From Erythrobacter sp. ANT-B3C2 (GTDB lineage Bacteria; Pseudomonadota; Alphaproteobacteria; Sphingomonadales; Sphingomonadaceae): a stretch of 64,000 nt of DNA. A model generated the notes under the pieces. It saw nothing but the letters and a program-made list of their open reading frames with translations, was not told the origin of the DNA and ran no database searches. The stretch spans positions 1 through 64,000 of the forward strand of contig LXQI01000002.1 in assembly GCA_001683845.1 (NCBI GenBank), in the 5' to 3' direction. How positions within the stretch are numbered: position 1 is the first letter of the stretch; each line of letters starts with the position of its first letter. Shown one piece after another: positions 17,545 through 26,716 of the stretch. Both the position numbers and the translations under genes were made by a program.

Positions 17545-18354
17545 TTAATGGGGGGCTGTTGGCTGGGTAATCAGGCAGCTGCCGCCGGGTGCGAAGATCA
17601 CGTCTTCGATCGAGGCGGCGAGTGCGCAGCCGCCCGGCGCCACCCCTTCGCTGCCGACCCACGCCTCGCCCTCGCGCGGGATCACCAGCAGCGCACCATG
17701 GTAGCGAGCGGCGGTTTGCGCATCGGGCAGGCCGTCGATCCGGTCGAGCTGGAAATAGGGTCCGTTGACCAGATGCAGGTTCCCCCGATCGGGCAGGTGA
17801 AGGCGGCAGGCGGGGTCGTGCGGCACGCCTTTTGCAACTGCGATGGCCTGCTCCAGGTGCAGTTCGCGTGGGCGGCCGTAATCGTACAGGCGGTAGGTGA
17901 TGTCCGAGTTCTGCTGAATCTCGATGATCGAGCAGCCACCGCCGATCGCGTGCACGGTGTTCGCCGGGATGTAGAAGAAATCGCCCGCTCTCACCGGATG
18001 CCATACGAGCAGATCCTCGATGCTCCCGTTGAGCGCGGCGGCGCGCATCGCGTTGGCATCGATGGGTTCGGCGAAGCCGATGCCGAGCGAGGCACCCGGC
18101 TCGGCGTCGATCACCAGCCAGCATTCCTCCTTGCCCTGTCGTCCGAGCCCTTCGGCCTCGGTCTGCGCGTCGGACGGGTGGACTTGGACCGAAAGTTTTT
18201 CGCTGGTGAAGATGTACTTGACCAGCAGCTGCGGCAGGTCCTGCGGCGGCTCGAACCAGATCTCGCCGATCCGCTTGTCTGCCGGTGTTTCGAAGGGTGC
18301 GGGGAGGCGATCGGCGCCCCAGGGCTTCTCGACAGTCCGGGTGGTCAGCAGCAT
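17545..18354 (-). CDS. manA: Mannose-6-phosphate isomerase (class I, cupin)
   Basis: 269 residues. Zinc-site motifs are VQVHPSDAQ (about residue 57), GKEECWLVI (about 74) and YIPANTVHAIGGG (about 129), with the remaining cupin strands following (YRLYDYGR). It interconverts mannose-6-phosphate and fructose-6-phosphate in the cytosol. It is the last gene of a three-gene minus-strand operon after a GT4 glycosyltransferase and a GH130 phosphorylase. That context suggests it links mannose phosphate from phosphorolysis to glycolysis, or supplies mannose for synthesis. Confidence 0.88.
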   Translation of the reverse strand: MLLTTRTVEKPWGADRLPAPFETPADKRIGEIWFEPPQDLPQLLVKYIFTSEKLSVQVHPSDAQTEAEGLGRQGKEECWLVIDAEPGASLGIGFAEPIDANAMRAAALNGSIEDLLVWHPVRAGDFFYIPANTVHAIGGGCSIIEIQQNSDITYRLYDYGRPRELHLEQAIAVAKGVPHDPACRLHLPDRGNLHLVNGPYFQLDRIDGLPDAQTAARYHGALLVIPREGEAWVGSEGVAPGGCALAASIEDVIFAPGGSCLITQPTAPH

Positions 18355-18366
18355 CGAGTGTTCCCG

Positions 18367-19677
18367 TCAGCGCAGCGTATCGAGCAGCGCGTTGATTTCC
18401 ACGGTGGCGAAACCCACCGCACTGTCTGAAATTCCATAAGGAACCAGCAGCCGCCCGCCAACCTTCAGCACGCCGCAAGTGTAGACCACGTTGGGCACGT
18501 AGCCCTGCCGGTCGGCGTCCACCGCGGTGAGCACCGGCTCGATGCTGCGGGCGATCACCTTGGTGGGATCGTCGCGGTCGAGCAGTGCGCAGCCCAGACT
18601 GTACTTGCGCATCGCCCCCACGCCGTGGGTGAACAGCAGCCAGCCCTTGTCTGTCAGTACCGGGCTGCCGCAATTGCCGACCTGGATGAACTCCCAGGGG
18701 TATTTCGGCTCCATCAGCAACACACCCTCGTCATCCCACCGGTCGATCCGGTCGGACTGGAGGAGGAACAGGTTCTTGCCGTCCTGCCGGCTCACCATGG
18801 TGTAGCGGCCGCCGACTTTTTCCGGGAACAACGCCATGCCCTTGTTGCGGCCCGCCTGGCCCTCGATCGGCTCCAGCAGGAAGCGGCGGAAATCGCAGGT
18901 GCGCAGCAGTTCGGAGCGGATCGTGTGGCCCGAGAAGGCGGTGTAGGTGCCGATCCATTCGTAATCGCCGCCGCCATGGTCGAAGCGCACCATGCGCAGG
19001 TCTTCCAGGCCGTTGCGCTGTTGTTCGGTGATCGGGAAGATGACGGTGTTCGAAAGGCTGCTGTCCAAGTGGCGGTGCACGGTAACGCCGGCATCGCTAT
19101 CCGACAGGCTGGCATCGTCAAGTTCGACCGAGGTGGCAAAGGCGTTCTGCGGCCAGAGGGTAAAGCTGCCCTCGTCATCGGCGATGCCTTCACGGAACGC
19201 GATCGAGCTGATGTGCCCTTCGCCCACCGCGCGCAGTGTCATCACGAAGCGGCAGGCGCCTTCGCTCATGCCGCTCTGGTCAGGGTGCGGCACGATCGAG
19301 GGGTTCATCAGCGCCGCCGCGGCATAGGTGTATTCGTGGCAGAAGAAGGCACCGATCAACCGCGTGCGGGTTTCCGACAGGCCCTCGGTATCGAGCGACA
19401 GCGTCGTCCTCACCTCCTCGAAGCGCTGCTCGAACATCTGCTCGGTTTGCCAGTGGCGCTCCGCGAAATCGCGCCGCACGCGGGCATATTCAGCCTCCAC
19501 TTGCTGCTCGCTCAGTGCGAGCACGTCCTCCACCAGCCGGTTCGCACGCCCTCCGGGCGCGTTCTCGGCCGACCAGCCGAGATGGAACGGCCGCAGCACC
19601 ACGCGCGATGGATCGGCATGCAGCCGTTCATCGAGTATCCGCAGCGGACTGTCCGACCAAGCGCCCTCGACCCCCAA
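18367..19677 (-). CDS. GH130-family mannoside phosphorylase
   Basis: 436 residues. The protein shows a five-bladed propeller pattern typical of GH130: DPSRVVLRPFHLG near the N-terminus, MNPSIVPHPDQ, EDLRMVRFDHGGGDYEWIGTYTA (about 225) and the late GNCGSPVLTDKGWLLFTHGVG segment. GH130 enzymes cleave beta-mannosides with inorganic phosphate, giving mannose-1-phosphate. The start is a TTG with GGGAG six bases upstream, placed 50 bases inside the end of the GT4 gene; no later ATG fits. Acceptor and linkage cannot be read from sequence. Confidence 0.82.
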   Translation of the reverse strand: MGVEGAWSDSPLRILDERLHADPSRVVLRPFHLGWSAENAPGGRANRLVEDVLALSEQQVEAEYARVRRDFAERHWQTEQMFEQRFEEVRTTLSLDTEGLSETRTRLIGAFFCHEYTYAAAALMNPSIVPHPDQSGMSEGACRFVMTLRAVGEGHISSIAFREGIADDEGSFTLWPQNAFATSVELDDASLSDSDAGVTVHRHLDSSLSNTVIFPITEQQRNGLEDLRMVRFDHGGGDYEWIGTYTAFSGHTIRSELLRTCDFRRFLLEPIEGQAGRNKGMALFPEKVGGRYTMVSRQDGKNLFLLQSDRIDRWDDEGVLLMEPKYPWEFIQVGNCGSPVLTDKGWLLFTHGVGAMRKYSLGCALLDRDDPTKVIARSIEPVLTAVDADRQGYVPNVVYTCGVLKVGGRLLVPYGISDSAVGFATVEINALLDTLR

Positions 19678-21991
19678 TGTGCTCTCCCGTCGAATCGCGC
19701 GACCGTGCGCCGGCGAGCGCTAGCATGGAATAGTAAGCAAGTTGCAAAGCGAGGATCGACTCTGCACCGCAATTCTCGTTAGCGCCACGCGGGGTGATTC
19801 CGTCGCGGCAGCGGCCGGTGGCGAGATCTCCCAGCACCACGCCGCGATCGTTGGCGCCGAAGAACCAGTTCCAGGCGCATTTCGCATGGGCGAGCCAGCG
19901 CTCGTCGCCCGTGGCGGCATAGGCCGAGCGGGCCGCTTCGATGGCGGCCTGCACTTCGAGCGGCTGCTGATCGAACGGCAGGTGCGCATGCTCCTGGCCG
20001 AAGCTGTCGGAACCGATCGGGCGAAAATGCCCGCTGGCGGCGACCTGCTGGCCCGCGATCCATTCGAGCGTCTCAAGCCCCGCGGCGGTGAACTCCTCGC
20101 GCTCGAGCGCCTGCCCCGCCTCGATCAGCGCCTGCGAGAGGCGGGGATTGTCATAGCCGAGCACCGCCTCGAACCACGCCCAGTCCGGCCGCCGCGCCCC
20201 GCCGAGCAGCCGGTGGAGCACGTCCGCGCCGTGTTCGAGCGCCATGCGCGAAGAAGCATGGCCCGGCTCGGCGCGCAGCATGGCGGCAGCGCCCAGCATG
20301 GTGAAGGCGATTGCCCGGGGGGACCCGAGCTCAAGACAGGCGGGCAGCGCCTTATCATACCATTGCCGCGCCCAGCGTTGGATGCCGGAGCTCGGCGCGA
20401 ACTCCACCGTATGCCCGAGCGCCCACAGCGCGCGACCGTTGGAATCATCCGAGCCCAGCTCTTCGCACCAAGCCCGGTCGAAGGCCATGAAGTTGCGGAA
20501 GCCCCGCCGCTCATCGTTCCAGGCGTGCTGGACGAAACTGGCGTAGATGAGCGACCAGCGCTCGCGCTCGCCATCCGAAAGCCCGGTGGCGACATTCATC
20601 AGCATCAGCGCGCGGGCGTTGTCGTCCAGACAATAGCCATGGTTCCGGTCGGGTACGATGCCGACCGAATGCTGCAGGATGCCGGTCGCGTCGCCGATCT
20701 GGAACACCGCCGTAAGGCCGGGCGTGGCGGTCAGCGGTGCGCGGGGGGCAGGCGGCGCCACCGCAGCCTCGATCAGCGCGGCGGCCCCATCGGCGAAGCG
20801 CGGCCAGATCGTCTTGCGGCCGCGGGCATAGGCGCGCCGTTGTAATTCGCCCAACTCCTCGGGGTGGTCGAGTAGACGGATCACCGCCTCGGCAATGGCC
20901 GCGGGCTCGTTGGGCGGGATCAGCACTCCTGCACCATCCGCCAACAATTCGCGCGCATGGAGGTACGGGGTGGCGACCACCGCCTTGCCCAGCGCCACCG
21001 CATAGCTGAGCGTGCCCGAGGTCGATTGCTGGAGGTTGCGATAGGGCGTGAGGTAAATGTCGCAGGCCTCGATCTGGTCGAGCAGTTCGTCGTTCTTGAG
21101 GAAGCGATTGTCCCACAGGATGTGGTCGGCCACCCCCAGCGCCTCGGCCTTGGCCATCAACCGTTCGCGATAAGCTTCGCCCTCGCGCGCCAGCAGATTG
21201 GGGTGTGTCGAGCCCACGATCCGGTACACCGCATTGGGATGCCGCGCGACGATCTGGGGCAGCGCCTCGATCACGGCCTGCAGCCCCTTGCCGGGCCCGA
21301 GCAGGCCGAAGGTCATCATCACTCGCCGGCCTTCCAGCCCTAGCAGCCGGCGGAAGCGCTCGCCGCGGCCGAACGGCCGATCGGGAGCGCCATGCGACAC
21401 CACCTGGAGGATGCTATCGGGTGCGCCGTAACGCTCGCTCAGCAGCCGGCGCGAATGCTGGCTCATCACCATGATCCGGCTGGCCCGCTGGACCAGATGT
21501 TCGAGGATCGTGCGCTGGCGGGGCGAGGGCTCGTTGAGGATGGTGTGCGGGGTGAGGATCAGCGGGGCGGCCAGCCGGTCAACCAGGTGGCACACGAGTT
21601 CGCCATCGGGTCCGCCGAAAATGCCATATTCGTGCTGCAGCCAGACCGCATCGACGCCGCTCTCGTTGATCCGGCGAGCGGCCTCTTCGTAGGAGCGGGA
21701 GTCGCCTACGGCGATCGTGCCAGCGATGCCCTCGTAGGCTTGGGGGTCGGCCGTGTCGTCGAGCGCATACACGTCCACCGTGATCTGCGGGTGAAACCGT
21801 GCGAGCTGCTCGGCAGTGTCGCCGGTGAACGTGGCGATGCCGCATTTGCGCGGCGTGAATGTTCCGATCAGCGCGACGCGGCGGATCGGCCGCGCCACGT
21901 TCTGCTGCCAGCTGACGATCGGGCGCAGGTCGAGAACGGACGAATCATCCGTTTCGCTCCTGTCCGCGCTCGCAACACCCTCGACGTCCAT
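19628..21991 (-). CDS. Two-domain GT4 glycosyltransferase with C-terminal alpha/alpha-barrel
   Basis: 787 residues, about twice the usual GT4 length. Residues about 38-400 are a GT-B fold (RRVALIGTFTPRKCGIATFTGD at the start; DGAGVLIPPNEPAAIAEAVI as the nucleotide-sugar site). Residues about 425-760 have repeated helices with conserved aromatics (DRNHGYCLDDNARALMLM, FRNFMAFDRAWCEELGSDDSNGRALWALG, HFRPIGSDSFG), like (alpha/alpha)6 glycoside-processing domains. GGAGGA precedes the ATG by six bases. It heads the operon with GH130 and ManA and is probably a mannosyltransferase; donor and product are unknown. Confidence 0.82.
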   Translation of the reverse strand: MDVEGVASADRSETDDSSVLDLRPIVSWQQNVARPIRRVALIGTFTPRKCGIATFTGDTAEQLARFHPQITVDVYALDDTADPQAYEGIAGTIAVGDSRSYEEAARRINESGVDAVWLQHEYGIFGGPDGELVCHLVDRLAAPLILTPHTILNEPSPRQRTILEHLVQRASRIMVMSQHSRRLLSERYGAPDSILQVVSHGAPDRPFGRGERFRRLLGLEGRRVMMTFGLLGPGKGLQAVIEALPQIVARHPNAVYRIVGSTHPNLLAREGEAYRERLMAKAEALGVADHILWDNRFLKNDELLDQIEACDIYLTPYRNLQQSTSGTLSYAVALGKAVVATPYLHARELLADGAGVLIPPNEPAAIAEAVIRLLDHPEELGELQRRAYARGRKTIWPRFADGAAALIEAAVAPPAPRAPLTATPGLTAVFQIGDATGILQHSVGIVPDRNHGYCLDDNARALMLMNVATGLSDGERERWSLIYASFVQHAWNDERRGFRNFMAFDRAWCEELGSDDSNGRALWALGHTVEFAPSSGIQRWARQWYDKALPACLELGSPRAIAFTMLGAAAMLRAEPGHASSRMALEHGADVLHRLLGGARRPDWAWFEAVLGYDNPRLSQALIEAGQALEREEFTAAGLETLEWIAGQQVAASGHFRPIGSDSFGQEHAHLPFDQQPLEVQAAIEAARSAYAATGDERWLAHAKCAWNWFFGANDRGVVLGDLATGRCRDGITPRGANENCGAESILALQLAYYSMLALAGARSRDSTGEHIGGRGRLVGQSAADTR

Positions 21992-22052
21992 AGACGCTCC
22001 TCCAACTAAAGCACCCCATTCGGCCAGACGTCTGCCACCGCCGGCTTCGTTC

Positions 22053-22073
22053 TGTTGTGCAATGCAACATCAA
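22053..22073 (+). promoter_or_regulatory. Candidate operator, copy 1 of inverted pair
   Basis: Contains TGTTGTGCAATGCAACATCAA. A near copy in opposite orientation lies about 100 bases away, sharing TGTTG(C/T)GCAATGCA and a following TCAA. The pair sits in the divergent promoter region of the GT4 operon and the TauE/SafE gene, upstream of both. Such mirrored sites commonly bind a dimeric regulator; the regulator is not identified. Confidence 0.4.
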
Positions 22074-22166
22074 CTGCCCGACCTGCAAGACGCTCAAGGC
22101 CGATCCCCGACCGCAAACCTCCGATAGCAAACATTTGTTTCTTTTATCGCGAGACGCACAGACGGC

Positions 22167-22187
22167 TTGATGCATTGCGCAACAATG
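22167..22187 (-). promoter_or_regulatory. Candidate operator, copy 2 of inverted pair
   Basis: Reads CATTGTTGCGCAATGCATCAA on the minus strand and aligns with the copy at 22053 after a three-base gap. Together they bracket the A+T-richer centre of the 328-bp intergenic region, where promoters for the divergent genes are expected. Confidence 0.4.
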
Positions 22188-22319
22188 CTCACCGGATAAA
22201 CTGCCATTGACTGGGCCAGTTCCCGGAAGCGCTGCCGACCTGACCGCTCCGATTGCGATGGTGCAGCGCAAGAGAACCGACTCGACGCAGCCTCTCTGCC
22301 TGCCTAGACCGCCGGCCCG

Positions 22320-23162
22320 ATGACAGGCGCCGCATCGTTCCTTCCGCTCGTGTTCGCGCTGTTGGCGGCGGGCGGGGTGGCCGGTTTCGCGGGCGGGCTG
22401 TTTGGGATCGGCGGCGGCTTCATCGTGGTGCCGGCGCTGGTGCTGATCCTGCCGCTGATGGGTGCGACCACCGAGCAGGTCATCCATGTCGCGGTGGGTA
22501 CCTCGCTGGCGACGATCATCTTCACCTCCCTGCGCTCGGTGCGCAGCCATGCGCGGCGCGGCGCGGTCGATGGCGCGCTGCTGAAGAGCTGGGCGCCATG
22601 GGTGGTCGGCGGCACCATCGCGGGGGCGGTGGTGGCAGATCTCGTCAGCGGCGCCACTCTGGCGACGATCTTCGGCGCGGGCGTGCTGCTGTTCGCGGGC
22701 CATTTTCTCACCCCTGCGATCACCCCGACCACCGCCCCTCGAGATGCGCCCGGACAGGCGGTGCGCGGCCATCCCGACGGCGCGGCGAAGATTGCGCTCG
22801 CCAGCGGGACCGGCCTGCTCTCCGCGCTGCTGGGCATCGGCGGCGGCACCATCGCGACCATGGTGATGACCGTGTACGGCATGCCGATCCACCGCGCGAT
22901 CGGCACCGCCTCGGGCCTTGGCGCGATCATCGCCATTCCGGGCGCCAGCGGGTTCATGCTGATCGGGCGAGCGGAAACGGGCCTGCCGTGGGGCTCGGTC
23001 GGCTATGTCAACCTTCCCGCGGCATTGGCAATCATCACCACGGCGGTGCTGTGCGCCCCGCTCGGCGTCGCCGCGGCGCACCGGCTCAGCCCGGTGCTGC
23101 TGCGCACGGTGTTCGGCCTCTACCTGATTCTTGCGGGCGTCACGATGATCGCCAACCAATAG
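22320..23162 (+). CDS. TauE/SafE-family anion permease
   Basis: 280 residues with about eight membrane helices in two homologous halves. Each half carries the family's glycine motif: GFAGGLFGIGGGFIVVPAL near residue 22 and LLSALLGIGGGTIATMVM near 165, each followed by a HxAIGT/HVAVGTS segment (VIHVAVGTSLA, HRAIGTASG). TauE/SafE proteins move sulfite, sulfoacetate or related organosulfonates across the inner membrane; the substrate here is unknown. It is transcribed alone and divergent from the GT4 operon. Confidence 0.85.
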   Translation: MTGAASFLPLVFALLAAGGVAGFAGGLFGIGGGFIVVPALVLILPLMGATTEQVIHVAVGTSLATIIFTSLRSVRSHARRGAVDGALLKSWAPWVVGGTIAGAVVADLVSGATLATIFGAGVLLFAGHFLTPAITPTTAPRDAPGQAVRGHPDGAAKIALASGTGLLSALLGIGGGTIATMVMTVYGMPIHRAIGTASGLGAIIAIPGASGFMLIGRAETGLPWGSVGYVNLPAALAIITTAVLCAPLGVAAAHRLSPVLLRTVFGLYLILAGVTMIANQ

Positions 23163-23280
23163 CCGCCCCGTGCAAGGCTGCGGCGGTTCAAAGTCCGACC
23201 CAAACTCGCCGGGTGCGACCGACCTCGGGCTGGAGAGCGATTCGCCCCAGGCGATCGCCTGCTGCCGCCGCCGCCTGCCG

Positions 23281-23364
23281 TGGTTCGATATCGACCGCGA
23301 GGGCAACATCTACACCTCCGAGGTCAACGCCGGCCGCCGCCGCCGGGGCTTCGTGATGACCGGT
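23281..23364 (+). pseudogene. Possible remnant of an NHL/beta-propeller protein C-terminus
   Basis: The frame reads WFDIDREGNIYTSEVNAGRR, closely resembling the repeating D-x-x-G-N-I/L-Y-x-x-E-V-x-x-G-R-R unit that ends NHL-type six-bladed propellers. Sequence before and after lacks the fold, and a full propeller would need some 300 residues. It is read as a decayed gene end in the gap before ftsH. Evidence is one motif only. Confidence 0.3.
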
Positions 23365-23464
23365 TTGGCGCAATACCGCCGCGCCGCGCGCATTCGGCCC
23401 CGCGCGTTAGCTTGTCATTCACCGCCCGAAGCCTACATTGCCTGCATCTAGTCAAGGAACTTCG

Positions 23465-25408
23465 ATGAGCGACAATCGCGAGCCGGAAACCGGCGGCAAT
23501 CCCTGGGTCAGGAGCCTGATGATCTGGGGCGGGATCTTTCTTGCCCTGCTGCTGGTGGTCTCCATGTTGGGCGGCCCGCAGGAGGCGGCCGGCACGCAGC
23601 TGCGCTATTCCGATTTCCGCGAGCGCGTGGCGGAAGGCAGCGTCTCCGAGGTGCAGATCGCGCCTAACCGGATCACCGGCAAGCTGGAGAACGGCTCCAC
23701 CTTCAGCACCATTCCGGTGCCCAACGACACGGAACTCACCCGCCTGCTCGACGAGAACGGGGTGGAATATGCGGGCACCGCGCCCGAAGAACCCAACCTG
23801 CTGCTCTACATCCTGCTCCAGTCGCTGCCGTTCCTGCTGATCCTGGGCGTTGCATTCTTTGCGCTCCGTCAGGTGCAGAAGGGCGGCGGATCGGGCGCGA
23901 TGGGCTTCGGCAAGTCGAAGGCCAAGCTGCTGACAGAGAAGCAGGGCCGCGTCACCTTTGACGATGTCGCCGGCATCGACGAGGCACGCGAGGAACTGCA
24001 GGAGATCGTCGAGTTCCTGCGCGATCCGCAGCGCTTCTCTAAGCTGGGCGGCCAGATCCCCAAGGGCGCGCTGCTGGTCGGCTCGCCCGGCACGGGCAAG
24101 ACGCTGCTTGCCCGCGCGATCGCCGGCGAGGCGCGGGTGCCGTTCTTCACCATCTCTGGCTCCGATTTCGTCGAGATGTTCGTTGGCGTCGGCGCCAGCC
24201 GCGTACGCGACATGTTCGAGCAGGCGAAGAAGAATGCGCCCTGCATCGTCTTCATTGACGAGATCGACGCGGTCGGCCGCCATCGTGGCCATGGCCTCGG
24301 CAATTCGAACGACGAGCGCGAACAGACCCTGAACCAGCTGCTGGTCGAGATGGACGGTTTCGAGGCGAACGAGGGTATCATCATCATCGCCGCCACCAAC
24401 CGGCCGGACGTGCTCGACCCCGCGCTGCTGCGCCCGGGCCGATTCGATCGCCAGGTGGTGGTCTCGGTACCCGATATTGACGGGCGTGAGAAGATCCTCG
24501 CGGTGCACATGAAGAAGGTGCCGCTGGCGCCCGATGTCAATTCGCGCACCATCGCCCGCGGCACGCCCGGCTTCTCCGGGGCCGATCTCGCCAATCTCGT
24601 GAACGAGGCCGCGCTGCTTGCTGCCCGGCGCAACAAGCGCCTGGTCGCGATGCAGGAGTTCGAGGATGCCAAGGACAAGGTGATGATGGGCGCCGAGCGC
24701 CGCTCGATGGTCATGACCGACGACGAGAAGAAGATGACCGCCTATCACGAGGCTGGCCACGCCATCATCGCGGTGCACGAGCCAGCTTCTGACCCGATCC
24801 ACAAGGCCACCATCATCCCGCGCGGCCGCGCGCTGGGCATGGTGATGCGCCTGCCAGAGCGCGACAATTACTCCTATCATCGCGACAAGATGCACGCGAA
24901 CCTCGCGGTGAGCATGGGTGGTCGCGTGGCCGAGGAAATCATCTTCGGGCACGACAAGGTGTCGAGCGGCGCCTCGTCCGACATCCAGTATGCCACCAGC
25001 CTGGCGCGCAACATGGTCACCAAGTGGGGTATGTCCGACAAGCTCGGCCCGCTCCAGTACGAGGACCAGCAGGAAGGCTACCTTGGCATGGGCGGGACCC
25101 AGCGGACCATGGCTTCGGACGAGACCAACAAGGTGATCGATGCCGAGATCCGCGCGCTGGTGGACGGCGCACACAGTCGCGCCACCCAATTGCTGACTAA
25201 GCATGAGGACCAGCTCCAGCTGCTCGCACAAGCGCTGCTGGAATACGAGACTCTGACCGGCGAAGAGATCAAGCAGCTGCTGGAGAATGGCCGGATCGAT
25301 CGTCCGGACCAGCCTTCCGGGCCACTGATGCCGCAGCCGATCCGCGGCTCGGCGATCCCCAAGGCGGGCAAGCGCTTCGGCGGCGGCACGGCTCCGCAGG
25401 GCGCCTGA
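23465..25408 (+). CDS. ftsH: ATP-dependent zinc metalloprotease FtsH
   Basis: 647 residues. Membrane segments lie at about 17-35 and 113-135, with a short periplasmic domain between. The AAA+ module has Walker A GSPGTGKT at 206-213 (Ser replaces the common Pro at the second position), Walker [13 protein letters not shown] and second-region-of-homology RPGRFDRQV. The M41 protease site is HEAGH at 428-432, with the third zinc ligand further on in SSGASSDI. It extracts and degrades membrane and soluble substrates at the inner membrane. AAGGA lies before the ATG. A hairpin follows the stop. Confidence 0.97.
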   Translation: MSDNREPETGGNPWVRSLMIWGGIFLALLLVVSMLGGPQEAAGTQLRYSDFRERVAEGSVSEVQIAPNRITGKLENGSTFSTIPVPNDTELTRLLDENGVEYAGTAPEEPNLLLYILLQSLPFLLILGVAFFALRQVQKGGGSGAMGFGKSKAKLLTEKQGRVTFDDVAGIDEAREELQEIVEFLRDPQRFSKLGGQIPKGALLVGSPGTGKTLLARAIAGEARVPFFTISGSDFVEMFVGVGASRVRDMFEQAKKNAPCIVFIDEIDAVGRHRGHGLGNSNDEREQTLNQLLVEMDGFEANEGIIIIAATNRPDVLDPALLRPGRFDRQVVVSVPDIDGREKILAVHMKKVPLAPDVNSRTIARGTPGFSGADLANLVNEAALLAARRNKRLVAMQEFEDAKDKVMMGAERRSMVMTDDEKKMTAYHEAGHAIIAVHEPASDPIHKATIIPRGRALGMVMRLPERDNYSYHRDKMHANLAVSMGGRVAEEIIFGHDKVSSGASSDIQYATSLARNMVTKWGMSDKLGPLQYEDQQEGYLGMGGTQRTMASDETNKVIDAEIRALVDGAHSRATQLLTKHEDQLQLLAQALLEYETLTGEEIKQLLENGRIDRPDQPSGPLMPQPIRGSAIPKAGKRFGGGTAPQGA

Positions 25409-25423
25409 TCGACATCGGCAGAT

Positions 25424-25457
25424 GAGAGGGGGCGGTGCCGAGTGAACCGCCCTTCTC
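25424..25457. terminator. Hairpin after ftsH
   Basis: GGGGCGGT pairs with ACCGCCC around a 9-nt loop, with further weak pairing of GAGAG to CTTCTC outside it. It lies 16 bases after the ftsH stop and just beyond the end of the convergent DUF3667 remnant. There is no U-tract, so its efficiency is uncertain. Confidence 0.45.
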
Positions 25458-25462
25458 GCCCG

Positions 25463-26366
25463 CTAGCTGATAAGGTTGGAGAGGGTCGAGAGCCCATAGG
25501 CGCCCCTCAGCCGGCGATAGATGTGTGACAGCGGCAACGCCGCTCCCGCCAAACACCGCCATCCGCTGGCGAGCTCTACCTCGCCAAGCACGGTCAACGC
25601 CACGAACAGCAGCGTCATGAAGCAGAGCGAATAGGTGATGAACACTAATAGGCGCCGAATAGCCGGCGTCAGGCGAACGGACGGGCCAGGAAAGGGATCG
25701 ACAGCGGGATCAGCAGCGAGCTGAATTTGTAGCCGTTGCCCTGCAGCTTGTAGAGCATCAGCGAGGGATTCTCTCGAAATTTGGCGATGCCGATGTCGAG
25801 GAAGGCTCAACCGGTGCTCGGCACCTCGCTCTGCGCCGGTTCTTTGGCTGATGGGAGGAGCGGTTCGATCCCTGCCAGGCCGGTGCCGACCTGCTCCAGC
25901 GGAGCCAACTCCTATTTCATCGCCGCGCGGCGCAGATCGTCCTGTGGCAGCCCGACGGTGGCTTGTTCCACCTCCGCCTGTTGCTCTCCGAGCGCGGCGC
26001 GCGCGGCTGTGAAATCGGCCGGCGCCTCGATCCCCTGCGCAACGTCGCTGGGAGCCGAGAGACCGACCGCTTGGAACACCGCGAACATCATGAACACGCT
26101 AAACAGGAACGGCGCCATCGGCGAGACGAAGCGCGCCCGCTCGCCCTCGACATAGCCCCGGGTCAGCTCGCCCGGCCGCCGCGCCACCAGTGGGCAATGC
26201 GCGCCCAGCAGCCCGGTGCCGCAGTTCAGGCAGGCGGTCTCGTGCATGTGCCCGTCCTCGGGTGCGCCAGCGCCCGCTGGATCTTCGTAGGGGCCGGGGC
26301 CGGGGCCGGGCCGTGTCGCGCGCGCGCCTCTCCCGGCTCGCTAACGGCACGCGGCACGTCGCTCAT
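25463..26366 (-). pseudogene. DUF3667-domain membrane protein, multiply disrupted
   Basis: The start MSDVPRAVSE has AAGGGA upstream. A frameshift near 26308 sends it out of frame; adding one C gives GPYEDPAGAGAPEDGHMHET, then the zinc-ribbon-like ACLNCGTGLLGAHC. The sequence then jumps directly to PLVARRPGELTRGYVEGERA, omitting the second half of the ribbon and about 35-40 residues seen in intact family members. FVSPMAPFLFSVFMMFAVF is the first membrane helix. Two in-frame stops (after AAMK and after VPSTG) precede FRENPSLMLYKLQGNGYKFS, and a second frameshift precedes VFITYSLCFMTLLF. At least five lesions make it a pseudogene. Family function is unknown. Confidence 0.85.
26290..26312 (+). 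repeat. GGGGCC hexanucleotide repeat, last unit shortened
   Basis: Three perfect GGGGCC units are followed by GGGCC, one base short. Restoring the missing base puts the downstream DUF3667 coding sequence back in frame with the start, so slippage in this tract is the likely cause of the first frameshift. Confidence 0.75.
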
Positions 26367-26465
26367 TTCCCTTACCCTCGGCCGCTGATATCGCACCACC
26401 GGGTGCCGATCGGGTCGGAACAGGCCACGAACAGCGGTGTTGTTTGCGCAAAGGAGATCAGCCCG

Positions 26466-26699
26466 ATGCAAGCCGAACGTCCTAACGAGAATCCCAAGGC
26501 GCACCCCACCTCCAACGCCGAGAAGGACCCTGCCGATTGGACGACCGGCGATGAGCCGATGACCGGCGCGCAGGCCAGCTACCTGAAGACGCTCAGCGAA
26601 GAGGCCGGACAGCCGGATGCCTACGATCCGGCGCTCTCCAAGGCCGAAGCCTCCCAGCGGATCGATGCGCTGAAGGAGACCACCGGGCGCGGCACCTGA
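26466..26699 (+). CDS. DUF3072-domain small protein
   Basis: 77 residues, hydrophilic, without signal or membrane segment. The C-terminal half (DEPMTGAQASYLKTLSEEAG, then SKAEASQRIDALKE) is the DUF3072 motif: a short helix-turn-helix-like pair built around MTxxQxxYLKxLxxEA and KAEASxxID. The N-terminus is a Pro/Asn-rich tail. AAGGAG lies about 12 bases before the ATG. Function is unknown. It starts 99 bases from the divergent DUF3667 remnant. Confidence 0.8.
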   Translation: MQAERPNENPKAHPTSNAEKDPADWTTGDEPMTGAQASYLKTLSEEAGQPDAYDPALSKAEASQRIDALKETTGRGT

Positions 26700-26716
26700 G
26701 CCGCGCTCCCTGCAGC

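Noticed and set aside
23324-25231. A 635-codon minus-strand frame
   Set aside because: It is the antisense of ftsH; its apparent His/Leu-rich sequence is a product of codon bias.
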